NCBI RefSeq assembly: GCF_900109045.1
Contig: NZ_FNYL01000015.1
Span: 62,001 to 126,000 of the forward strand
DNA from: Dyadobacter sp. SG02
GTDB lineage: Bacteria > Bacteroidota > Bacteroidia > Cytophagales > Spirosomataceae
Direction: 5' to 3'
DNA: 64,000 nt
The position numbers and the translations under genes are program-made. This document shows, in pieces, positions 17,535-25,672 of this stretch (positions are counted from its first letter, which is position 1; the number at the start of each line of letters is the position of its first letter). Below the pieces are notes generated by a model. The model was not told the DNA's origin. It saw only the letters and a program-made list of their open reading frames with translations, and ran no database searches.

Positions 17535-18338
17535 ATGCTTGATTTTGCTATCCAGCCTATGCGACACAAATACATGCTCCGGAACCTTATCATCGGCACA
17601 TTCAGCTTGTGCGTCAGCACGCTGGCAATCGCCCAATCCGAAAAAGAAGAAAAATTACCTTCGCCGTCGGTGACCGAGGACTGGTCGTTTAAACCGCCTC
17701 TCGTAACGCCCGGTGAAACCTACGCACAACCGCCTTCGGACGCCATTATCCTGTACGCCGACCAGCCCGACCTCACCAAATGGGAACACCCGGACGGCTC
17801 GCCCGTCAAATGGAAAACCGACGGCGACGCCATCACCATCGTACCCAAAGCCACCGACATCCGAACGAAACAAAAATTCGGCAATATGCAGCTCCACCTC
17901 GAATGGCGCACACCCGACCCTTCAGAAGACAAGGACTTCAACCGCGGCAACAGCGGCGTGCTCATCATGGGCCTCTACGAATTGCAGATCTACGAATCCT
18001 GGAACTACAACACCCGGATCTACTACAACGGCCAGGCCGGCAGCATCTATAAACAACACGCACCCCTCGTCAATTCCGCCCGCAAACCCCAGACCTGGCA
18101 GACCTACGACGTCATCTTCGAAGCACCCGTTTTCCGCGTGGACAAAACAGTTGAAAAGCCGGCATTTATGACGGTTTTTCATAATAATGTGTTGATTTTG
18201 AATCATGTAGAATTGAAGGGACCGATGGTATACCAGGGCTTTCCGAAGTACAAATACCATGACGCCAAGCTGCCATTGCAGTTGCAGGAGCACGGGAGCC
18301 GGGTGAGTTTTCGGAATATTTGGGTTAGGGAGCTGTAG
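17535..18338 (+). CDS. DUF1080 (3-keto-disaccharide hydrolase-type) exported protein
   Basis: Exported concanavalin-like beta-sandwich protein, 267 residues. Signal peptide LIIGTFSLCVSTLAIAQ; the start may be any of the ATGs at 17535, 17559 or 17574. The DUF1080 core is seen from about 75 (IILYADQPDLTKWEH) through NSGVLIMGLYELQIYESW and GSIYKQHAPLVNSARKPQTWQTYDV. Family knowledge: DUF1080 members bind or hydrolyse glycans, and some act on 3-keto-glycosides. It is divergent from the DeoR gene; the 212-bp AT-rich gap between them should hold both promoters, but no clean TTTG/TAnnTTTG pair is visible. Codon use is C-rich in the middle, AT-richer at the end. Confidence 0.88.
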   Translation: MLDFAIQPMRHKYMLRNLIIGTFSLCVSTLAIAQSEKEEKLPSPSVTEDWSFKPPLVTPGETYAQPPSDAIILYADQPDLTKWEHPDGSPVKWKTDGDAITIVPKATDIRTKQKFGNMQLHLEWRTPDPSEDKDFNRGNSGVLIMGLYELQIYESWNYNTRIYYNGQAGSIYKQHAPLVNSARKPQTWQTYDVIFEAPVFRVDKTVEKPAFMTVFHNNVLILNHVELKGPMVYQGFPKYKYHDAKLPLQLQEHGSRVSFRNIWVREL

Positions 18339-18438
18339 GGCTGGCCGCAGAATAAGCGATACGGGCAGTTCGGGTAAGAGATTTCATGCATTGAAGCGCT
18401 GTTTTCGATATTCGGGAACTTTGAAATCCCCTGTTCGC

Positions 18439-18513
18439 ATGACGGCTATCATATCAAAAACCACGCTCAATCGTTTCATCGCTTCAACTGTTAACCATAA
18501 AAGGAAGCTATGA
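18439..18513 (+). pseudogene. HigB toxin remnant (N-terminal 13 or so residues only)
   Basis: A 24-codon frame from ATG 18439 whose stop overlaps the HigA start by 4 bp (ATGA). Its beginning, IISKTTLNRF, matches the invariant start pattern of HigB-type RelE-fold toxins (IIS...L..F). The rest of the toxin, about 80 residues, is absent and is replaced by about ten residues of unrelated sequence. I read it as a toxin gene with a large internal deletion that kept the junction with the antitoxin gene. Confidence 0.5.
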
Positions 18514-18887
18514 ATACCGAACAACTTATTTACCACACGGAAGCCGAGTATGAAGCGGCAATGGATGAAATATATGACTTAATGAACAAGGGCGAAGTTA
18601 ATCTTACCGAGGTAGAAAAGGATAAGGTTAGAGAAATGGCTCTTGCCGCGGAGGCATACGAAGACAAACATTTTCCATTCCCTCCGCCCGAAACGATACC
18701 TGAAATGGTGGAACAAAAGCGCTTCGAACTCAATTTGACGCAGGATGGACTTGCTGATCTGCTGGGCCTGGGCAAGACAAAGCTCATCCAAATCCTACGG
18801 GGCAAGCGTGAACCGGATGTTCCATTTCTGAAAGCCGTTTATCACAAACTAGGCATTGATCCTGGTGTTTTGCTGGACAATGCATAA
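18510..18887 (+). CDS. HigA-type antitoxin (XRE helix-turn-helix)
   Basis: 125 residues. The N-terminal half (YHTEAEYEAAMDEIYDLMNKGE) is the zone that binds HigB in the longer HigA family. The C-terminal half is an XRE/Cro helix-turn-helix (about 70-120: KRFELNLTQDGLADLLGLGKTKLIQILRGKREP). Family role: neutralises the HigB ribonuclease and represses its own operon. Here the toxin appears deleted, so the gene is an orphan. It ends 4 bp before the convergent GH127 gene. Confidence 0.85.
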   Translation: MNTEQLIYHTEAEYEAAMDEIYDLMNKGEVNLTEVEKDKVREMALAAEAYEDKHFPFPPPETIPEMVEQKRFELNLTQDGLADLLGLGKTKLIQILRGKREPDVPFLKAVYHKLGIDPGVLLDNA

Positions 18888-18891
18888 CCGG

Positions 18892-20913
18892 TCACCTCAC
18901 CAACGGCAGCCAAACCGACATATCCCCATGCCCCCGATTCCCCCAGGCGTAATAAGGCACCAGCCGCACAGGAATCGTTTTGGGCGCGTCAGCGGAGACT
19001 TCCCGATACAGCTTTTTACTCCAATCTGAATTATCCACCAACACCGCGTCGCCTTGCAAGCTCATGACCGGACTATTTTCAATTGTTAATAATGCGGGCT
19101 TTAAGTTATTCCTGGTAGCGATAGCGACATCGAAGATCGTTTTACCTTTGGGCAGATCAATGGATTCAACGCAATAAACGACCGGCCCGCGCTTCACTGC
19201 TACCTGGTTGCGCGTTTCTTCTACCAATGGATTCGACTCAATCAGTTTGACGGGCATATCCAGCGTCAATTCGATTTTATCACCCGACTTCCATGCCCTT
19301 TTCACTTCCGCGTACGTGCCGGATGCGAGATTAACAGATTCATTTTTACCATTCACCAGCAAAGTTGCCTTGCTACACCAGCCCGGAATCCGGAAAAATA
19401 GCGATAATGCTTCTTTCGGCGCCTGGTCGAGTGTAATGGAAATTTTGCCATTCCACGGATAATCAGTGGCTTGCGTAAGTCGTAGCTGGCCACCCTTTAC
19501 CGCTGTTTGAAATGTATTCCCACCATACAAATTGAAGAAAACACCCGCATCGGAAAGGCTGTAAGCATATTGGCTCACCTCCGCGACCGTCCGCACCGTA
19601 TTCGGCGGGCAGCAGTTCGATTTGGAAATATACGCCTGCCGGTCCTTTTCCCAGCGCTGCTTGAACGGCAATGCGTCGGAATAGGCTAGCGGATTGGTGT
19701 AGAGAAACTTATCTCCTTTGAGATTAATGCCGGACAGCACGCTGTTGTACAATGCAAGCTCCATGATGTCGGCATATTTGGCATCGCCGGTGATTTGGAG
19801 CATGCGCCAGTTCCAGAGGACATTGCCGATGTTGGCGCAGGTTTCGTTATGGGCGGTGAAGTTGGGCAGCTGGTAGTCGCGGCCGTATGCCTGGTGGATT
19901 TTCTGGACTTCGTCGGGTTTATAGGACGTACCGTCGGGCGAGACGCCGTCGTAGAGCGAACCGCAGCCGCCGGTCACGTACATTTTGTGCTGCGTAACGT
20001 CGTCCCACATCGCGTGCAGCTGCGCGAGCAGCGCCTGGTCGCCCGTCTCCGCGTACACGTCCGCGACGCCCGCGTACAGGTAGTTGGCGCGCACGGCGTG
20101 GCCCATTACTTTGGTTTGTTTCAGGAACGGAATGCGGTCCTGGTTGTCGTCGGTGCCCTCGGTGGCGCCTTTGATGGCAATGAGGTGCTTCACGAGCGTC
20201 AGGTATTTTTCGTCGTGTGTGGTGCGGTAGAGTTCCGAAAGGCCCATGTAGTGTGCAGGGCAAATGGCGTTTCGGCTTTGCTCGGGAGTGGCTGCATTAT
20301 AGAAGGTTATGAGAAAATCGGCCGCTTTTTTGGCAACGTCCAGCATGCTGGTTTTGCCGGTAGCGCGGTAATGCACGCATGCGGCGGTCATCAAATGCCC
20401 GAAATTGTAGGCTTCGAAACTGAGGCGGTCGGCGAACATTTTGCCTTCGCCCTGCTGCTTTTGCTCGATAATGGCTTTGGTATAAATGTAGCCGTCCCCA
20501 CGCTGGGCTTTGGCGATCACGGCGATGGTTTTGTCCATCAACTCGTCCAGTTTAGGATCTCTCGTTGAAGCGTAAAGGCTGGCAACGGCTTCGAATGTTT
20601 TGTAAAAATCGCCGTCATGGAAAGAAGGGCCTTTAAAATTGCCCGGTTCCAGGCCTGCGGCGATCTCGAAGTTTCGGAACGAATGGCTCAGGTTTGGGTC
20701 GGTGTAGGTTTTCCAGAGCTGTGGCACCATGGTTTCACGACATACTTTGAAACGGTCAGCCCAGAAGCCCTGCGTCCATTGCACTGCGGTCATATCCGTG
20801 CCGTGCAGTTTGGCAAATTTGCTCTGCGAGGTATTCACAAGCGCTTTTTCCTGCGCAAATGCTTGCAGCCCGAGCCCCAGCGAGAGCGCAATAATGGTTT
20901 TTGTAGTTTTCAT
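18892..20913 (-). CDS. GH127-family beta-L-arabinofuranosidase-like enzyme (DUF1680)
   Basis: Exported (alpha/alpha)6-barrel glycosidase of about 673 residues from the ATG at 20913, which gives a signal peptide ending LQAFAQ. The GH127 active-site set is complete: E357 and C359 in NETCANIG and C434-C435 in NCCPPN. In the characterised enzyme these bind zinc and one Cys is the nucleophile. Other family motifs: DGYIYT, GHLMTAACVHY and the C-terminal beta-sandwich with FRIPGWC. It removes beta-linked L-arabinofuranose in known members; GH127 relatives also act on RG-II and arabinan chains. It is the last gene of the SusC/SusD locus, 41 bp after the sialidase-fold gene. Confidence 0.92.
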   Translation of the reverse strand: MKTTKTIIALSLGLGLQAFAQEKALVNTSQSKFAKLHGTDMTAVQWTQGFWADRFKVCRETMVPQLWKTYTDPNLSHSFRNFEIAAGLEPGNFKGPSFHDGDFYKTFEAVASLYASTRDPKLDELMDKTIAVIAKAQRGDGYIYTKAIIEQKQQGEGKMFADRLSFEAYNFGHLMTAACVHYRATGKTSMLDVAKKAADFLITFYNAATPEQSRNAICPAHYMGLSELYRTTHDEKYLTLVKHLIAIKGATEGTDDNQDRIPFLKQTKVMGHAVRANYLYAGVADVYAETGDQALLAQLHAMWDDVTQHKMYVTGGCGSLYDGVSPDGTSYKPDEVQKIHQAYGRDYQLPNFTAHNETCANIGNVLWNWRMLQITGDAKYADIMELALYNSVLSGINLKGDKFLYTNPLAYSDALPFKQRWEKDRQAYISKSNCCPPNTVRTVAEVSQYAYSLSDAGVFFNLYGGNTFQTAVKGGQLRLTQATDYPWNGKISITLDQAPKEALSLFFRIPGWCSKATLLVNGKNESVNLASGTYAEVKRAWKSGDKIELTLDMPVKLIESNPLVEETRNQVAVKRGPVVYCVESIDLPKGKTIFDVAIATRNNLKPALLTIENSPVMSLQGDAVLVDNSDWSKKLYREVSADAPKTIPVRLVPYYAWGNRGHGDMSVWLPLVR

Positions 20914-20954
20914 ATTTTCAAAAATCGGCCACGTATTTCCGGCAGAAACCTGCA

Positions 20955-22787
20955 TCAGAATGGCTTCGTAATCAGATAGTCAATTTCAAAAACGGCTTCC
21001 GCGTCCGTCGCACCGCCTTTTGGCAGGTCGTACATCTGGTCGGTAGGCGTGTCGGCATCGGGGAAGCGCCGCGTGTCGCCGGTGCGGAACGCAATGCGGC
21101 TTATGGATTCCAGTGGTGCGAATAGTACGCCGGAACCTACCTGCTTGCCATTCACGATTACACTGTGAAGCCGCGTTTCGGTATTGGCCTGTACCTTAAT
21201 ATCGTAGCGCTGGCTTTTCTGGTATTCCAAAAGCGTTTTATTCCGATACCCCGCTTTTAACCGGAACACGCCCGTTGAATCAAAAGACAAACGAATGCCG
21301 GGTGTACCCTTTGCATCCAGAAATTCAATATCGAGCAACCCGGTATTGTTTTGATTGGGTGTTACCGAAAATTCAGCCATCAGCTTTTTGGTCGCGGGGA
21401 TCACGCGCTCGACGCGGGCGTAGTCGAAGTGGTCGGAATCTTTGATAATTAAAGCTTTACCAGTCCGCCCTTGACCCATATGTACCGGCGCTTGCAGCGG
21501 ACTGTAAATGTTCCATTCGTCCAACTCCTTACCACCCGGCATTTGCGCAAAACGGTCGGAGGCGTGCTTTTCGGCTTTGTCACGCACAGGAACCGGTATT
21601 TCCGACACCCAGATATCCTCCTTGTTCATGCTGTAAGTCACCCAGAGGTTGCCATCCGGCGGAGTACCATCGCCTTCGGATATGCCGCGAACATATTGCG
21701 GGCCGTAGGATTTGTAGTTGCCGCCGTAGCGCATCGAGGTGATCTCGCCATTCACGAGCAAGAGGTTCTTGTAGTTCAAACCATCGTCACTCACCGAAAT
21801 CGCCAGCGGCCAGCGGAATTCGGAGGGATTGTAAACCGTCGCATATTTGCCGTCCGACGTTTTTTGCCCCCAGATCTTGGCATTGCTGTTCACAAAACCC
21901 GGGGCACGTTTGGGATTATACAGCCAGGACTTGCCTTCGTTTTTACTAATGCTGGTCAATGCATTTTTCCAAAGGCCTACCACACGGCCATCGGGTAAAT
22001 GGTAGTAACTGAATGCCTTATACTCTCCTTTCAAACTGATCACCGGATCATTACGATCGGCCTCCTCTACCCACTGCTGGGTAACCAGCTTATTGGCGAG
22101 TAACTCGTCGCAGGCCTCCACGAAGCCCTTGTCTTTACTTTCCGTATAAACAGGATAATCGGAAGGCGCTTTCCACGAAGCATTATGCCGGATGAAATAG
22201 ACGGGGCCGTAGGTACCGTCCTTCCTGATTTCCCGCACTACCCTGCCGATGCCGTGGCCGTCGTTGGGATCGTCTTTGGCGTCCAGTACCATCCCGAAAT
22301 AGGCCAGTGTGAGCAGCCGGTTGCTTTTGGATACATAGAAACCCATGCGCTGGTGCATGACCGCGTACAAATCTTTCGCTACGCCCGGATGGCCTTCCTT
22401 TTGGGTGCCGTCGGGGATTTTATACGGCGGAAAAATGGCGACCGGTTTGGTCCAGCTATGCCCGTCTTTGGAAGTTTGTAAAAGCGTTTGCCCGGGCGGA
22501 ATGTGCTCTCCGACGGGATTACTGAGGTAATTCAAATAAAAAGTACCATTCCAATAGGCCAGCATAGGCGCATGGTTGTAGGTCCAGGTGATGGCCGAAT
22601 CTTTGCTGGCATCCGTCCGGTTGGCGCGCATTGTCTGGTACGAATGCACACCGATGGCCGGGCTCAACTGCCCGTGGTGGTAATCGACGTTCACGAGCGT
22701 CTTACCCGTGTAGCGGATCGTATCCTGCGCATTTGCTGCACCCATAGCGAGGCACAAGGCCAGCATTCCTGTTAATTCTTTCTGCAT
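20955..22787 (-). CDS. Exported sialidase-fold (BNR-type) protein with C-terminal beta-sandwich
   Basis: About 610 residues from the ATG at 22787 (signal peptide LTGMLALCLAMGAANAQ); the frame is open further upstream but has no signal there. The first 400 residues look like a six-bladed BNR/sialidase propeller: repeated SKDGHSW, SKNEGKSW, SVSDDGLNY Asp-box-like turns and GVHSYQTMRAN. The last 180 residues are a concanavalin-like module (LMAEFSVTPNQNNTGLLDIEF). I do not recognise a characterised relative. The position between the GH140-like and GH127 genes suggests a hydrolase or lyase acting on the same glycan, but no substrate can be named. Confidence 0.75.
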   Translation of the reverse strand: MQKELTGMLALCLAMGAANAQDTIRYTGKTLVNVDYHHGQLSPAIGVHSYQTMRANRTDASKDSAITWTYNHAPMLAYWNGTFYLNYLSNPVGEHIPPGQTLLQTSKDGHSWTKPVAIFPPYKIPDGTQKEGHPGVAKDLYAVMHQRMGFYVSKSNRLLTLAYFGMVLDAKDDPNDGHGIGRVVREIRKDGTYGPVYFIRHNASWKAPSDYPVYTESKDKGFVEACDELLANKLVTQQWVEEADRNDPVISLKGEYKAFSYYHLPDGRVVGLWKNALTSISKNEGKSWLYNPKRAPGFVNSNAKIWGQKTSDGKYATVYNPSEFRWPLAISVSDDGLNYKNLLLVNGEITSMRYGGNYKSYGPQYVRGISEGDGTPPDGNLWVTYSMNKEDIWVSEIPVPVRDKAEKHASDRFAQMPGGKELDEWNIYSPLQAPVHMGQGRTGKALIIKDSDHFDYARVERVIPATKKLMAEFSVTPNQNNTGLLDIEFLDAKGTPGIRLSFDSTGVFRLKAGYRNKTLLEYQKSQRYDIKVQANTETRLHSVIVNGKQVGSGVLFAPLESISRIAFRTGDTRRFPDADTPTDQMYDLPKGGATDAEAVFEIDYLITKPF

Positions 22788-22791
22788 AATC

Positions 22792-24237
22792 CTATTTTTC
22801 CAACACCAAAACCCAATCATTCCCGTTTCTAACCTCCCCGGGCGGGTTAAATGTTTTGATACCCTTGTTTTCAATTTTTCCCAAAACTTTGGTTTGCCCT
22901 GTACGCGGGTCGTACCAGCTCGCATTCACTTTCGCGCCGCCGATTTTACCCATATTGACCTTCATATCACGACCATTCCAGGTGTAAATCAATGCATAAT
23001 CCTTTCCCCGTGTTGCCAGCAGGCGATCGTATCGCTCGCCGTTTTCGGCAATGAGCGACTGGTCCGGCACACGTTCAAAGTAAGGTTTTGAGAGCATTAA
23101 TTTTTTCAAATGGACCATCTGACCGGCTCCGGGATCGTTGATCGCTTCTTCCCAGGAGGGTAGTTTGGCTGATCCTGCGGAAGAGACTGCATTTTGGTTG
23201 CCCGCACTCGCCTGCGCTGCATTCGTATTGGAATTTGCCAAACCTCCTGCATGCCGCATTTGCATTACCCCATTGTTTCCGTACGTGAACCCGCAGGCGC
23301 CCGCAAACACCGACCAGTAGGCATACCGGCGCACATCATCCGCCGTCCATACCGGCAGCGTTTTATCGTGCAGGCCATGCCAGATGTTTTCGTACGAGGG
23401 CTCACCGTCGAGCACAGGTTTCACCGGTTGCCGGGCGTAATCAGTCTCCACGTACCGCCAGTTGTCCTCGCCATACCGCAAATCCTTTGCCTCGTTATCC
23501 TGCGCATAAGTGCGGTGACCCGATTGGAACATATTGAAATCCAGCCACTCGCGATCGTGAAACCATTTCGAAGACTGCATTCGCCCGAACGGGTGAAAAG
23601 TAATGAGATGGTTCGGATCTTCGGCACGCAATGTACTGCCTATCGCCTCCCATACATCCGGGACGACATCCCCCTGAATATCACCGCCATTGATCCAGAC
23701 AATATTGGGCCGGTTACGGTAGCGACGCGCGAGGAACTGCGCGTAAGCCTTTGCCTGCGCGGCACTGGTTTTCCCGTTCTTCACCGCATTGCCCCAAATA
23801 GGTACCATACCAATCATAATGCCCTTTTCCGCCGCCTTCCCTACGATATAATCGACGTGATCCCAGTAATCATATTGTCCGGCATCCTCAAAAGCATTAC
23901 CCTCGGTCACTTTGGGCGATCCTAAATCGCGGTTGGTCAATGCCGAGTCTCCATACGCATTCACCGTTCGCAATGCCTGTACTACCATCACCTGCACCAC
24001 ATTGAACCCTTTTTGCTGGCGATCGGTGAGGTAGCGGTCGGCGCCCTCGCGGGTGAGGCGGTTGAAAAGCAACCAGCCGGTATCGGCCAGCCAGAAGAAC
24101 GGTTTGCCATTCTGATCGGTGAAAAATCGCTTGTTTTCCGAGATTTTCAGCGTCTGGCTATAAACAGGCTTTGTGCCGGCGAGAAGTCCGGCACAAAGGA
24201 GCATTAGCAATCTAGAATTCAGGAGTTTAAAGTCCAT
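22792..24237 (-). CDS. GH140 apiosidase-like glycosidase (DUF4038 + collagen-binding-like domain)
   Basis: Exported TIM-barrel glycosidase of about 481 residues (ATG at 24237; one 15 bp upstream is possible). Motifs of the DUF4038/GH140 family: FFWLADTGWLLFNRLTREGADRYL (about 48-70), IVWINGGDIQGD with D186, and KPVLDGEPSYENIWHG with E279. These two acids are at the spacing expected for the nucleophile and acid/base. The C-terminal ~90 residues match the putative collagen-binding beta-domain seen in this family (ASWYDPRTG). GH140 members cleave D-apiose from galacturonic acid in rhamnogalacturonan II. The gene directly follows susD (start overlaps or abuts its stop), so it is an integral member of the locus. 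Specificity is by family, not proven. Confidence 0.85.
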   Translation of the reverse strand: MDFKLLNSRLLMLLCAGLLAGTKPVYSQTLKISENKRFFTDQNGKPFFWLADTGWLLFNRLTREGADRYLTDRQQKGFNVVQVMVVQALRTVNAYGDSALTNRDLGSPKVTEGNAFEDAGQYDYWDHVDYIVGKAAEKGIMIGMVPIWGNAVKNGKTSAAQAKAYAQFLARRYRNRPNIVWINGGDIQGDVVPDVWEAIGSTLRAEDPNHLITFHPFGRMQSSKWFHDREWLDFNMFQSGHRTYAQDNEAKDLRYGEDNWRYVETDYARQPVKPVLDGEPSYENIWHGLHDKTLPVWTADDVRRYAYWSVFAGACGFTYGNNGVMQMRHAGGLANSNTNAAQASAGNQNAVSSAGSAKLPSWEEAINDPGAGQMVHLKKLMLSKPYFERVPDQSLIAENGERYDRLLATRGKDYALIYTWNGRDMKVNMGKIGGAKVNASWYDPRTGQTKVLGKIENKGIKTFNPPGEVRNGNDWVLVLEK

Positions 24238-24248
24238 AAGTTTAAAGG

Positions 24249-25661
24249 TCAATACCCTGCATTCTGCGTGATCCTGGTATTCTGGTCCCTCACGAAATTC
24301 GGGATCGGGAAAACCAGTTTGTTTGGGCTTACCGGCTTACCCTTTGCCGTCAGCACGTCTATTACCCGGTTGGTGCGTTTCAAATCGAACCAGCGATGGA
24401 ATTCGAATGCGAGCTCCACGCGGCGCTCGTGCTCTACGGCCAATGCCACGGTATTGTATTTCGCGGGGTAACCGGCCTCTCCGTACAATGGCAACCCGGC
24501 CCGCTTGCGTACCTGGTTGAGGTAGGTGGCGTCACCGGTCGCTTCCGACAGCAGCAGTAACAGATCGGCATAGCGCAATACCATGAAATTATTGTTGGCG
24601 GCAATGTTCTGGTTGATCAGCGGCGCGGTTTTGTCCTGCCATTTTTTGGGAAATTTCGCTTTGGTAAAATTGCCTTTCGCATCGGTAAAGCCCGTGTCGA
24701 TCGAAGCCTCGCGACGGCCGTCGCCTTTCTCGTATTCATTCCAGATATCCTCCACTACCTGGTTCATACCTGCGCCGTAGAAGCCCAATGCATTGGAATT
24801 GGGGAAAAATTCGAGGTAATAGTTGCTGTAAGGAGCCGTCGCCGAGCCACCCAGGTACTGAATTTCAAAGATCGACTCCTTGGTATTCTTTGTCTTGGGG
24901 TCCCAAAGCGAAGCATAGGCCGGCAGTAGTTCGTATTGCTTGCTATCGTACACTTCTTTCAGCTCCTTCACCCCGTTTGCCTTATCGCCGGTGGCCAGGT
25001 AAACCTTACCGAGCAGTGTTTGCGCCGCGCCTTTGGTAGCCCTTCCCGAAATGGTCGATGTTGCGGGAAGTTTGGATTTCGCTTCGGCGAGGTCTTTCGT
25101 AATCTGCGCATAGATTTCCGTCGACGGTGTGCGCAGGATGTCGTACGCTTCGGCGGCGCTCACCGGGCGGGTCACCAGCGGCACATCTCCCCAGAGCTGG
25201 ACCATGTTGAAGTAGTACAACGAGCGCAGGAAAAGCATTTCGCCTTGCGTCTGGGCTTTATAAGTGGCGTCGAGGTCCGCATTCTGAATTTTGTCTAGAA
25301 TGATGTTCAGGTTGTAAATGGAGCGGTAGAAATCCTGCCAGAACTGGTACACCATCGTGTTCGCAGGCGCGAGCGTGTAGTCGCGAAACTGCCATTTATC
25401 TGCCTGGTTACCGGAAATATTGAAGATCGTGACATTGTCGGACATCAGCTCACCGGCGTAGGAAACCGGGCCCTGCGGGTGGTAAACCGTGTAAAGCGTA
25501 TTGTAGGCCGCATTGGTGGCAATATCGAAATCCGATTTCGTCTTGTAAAAATTCTCCGCGCTCGGGTTCGATACCGGCGCCAGTTCGAGGAATGAGTCCT
25601 TGCAGCTCCATTGCGTAGTGATCAATGCTGCGAGGGCTATGGATTTAATATATCTTTTCAT
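24249..25661 (-). CDS. SusD/RagB-family glycan-binding lipoprotein
   Basis: Surface lipoprotein that caps the SusC channel and captures the glycan. 470 residues, lipobox ITTQWSC (Cys20), then the SusD-like N-terminal domain (NFYKTKSDFDIATNAAYNTLY) with the TPR-like helices (EMLFLRSLYYFNMVQLWGDVPLVTRPVSAAEAY) and the C-terminal RagB domain ending in KLVFPIPNFVRDQNTRITQNAGY (the usual FPIP...QN end). It lies 11 bp after the susC stop. Pairing and order are standard. Confidence 0.95.
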   Translation of the reverse strand: MKRYIKSIALAALITTQWSCKDSFLELAPVSNPSAENFYKTKSDFDIATNAAYNTLYTVYHPQGPVSYAGELMSDNVTIFNISGNQADKWQFRDYTLAPANTMVYQFWQDFYRSIYNLNIILDKIQNADLDATYKAQTQGEMLFLRSLYYFNMVQLWGDVPLVTRPVSAAEAYDILRTPSTEIYAQITKDLAEAKSKLPATSTISGRATKGAAQTLLGKVYLATGDKANGVKELKEVYDSKQYELLPAYASLWDPKTKNTKESIFEIQYLGGSATAPYSNYYLEFFPNSNALGFYGAGMNQVVEDIWNEYEKGDGRREASIDTGFTDAKGNFTKAKFPKKWQDKTAPLINQNIAANNNFMVLRYADLLLLLSEATGDATYLNQVRKRAGLPLYGEAGYPAKYNTVALAVEHERRVELAFEFHRWFDLKRTNRVIDVLTAKGKPVSPNKLVFPIPNFVRDQNTRITQNAGY

Positions 25662-25672
25662 CGTTCGTCTTT

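Noticed and set aside
20955..22787. Calling the BNR-type proteins at 20955 and 41739 true sialidases
   Set aside because: Only the propeller turns (Asp boxes) are recognisable; the arginine triad and other sialic-acid contacts could not be confirmed and the context is plant pectin.
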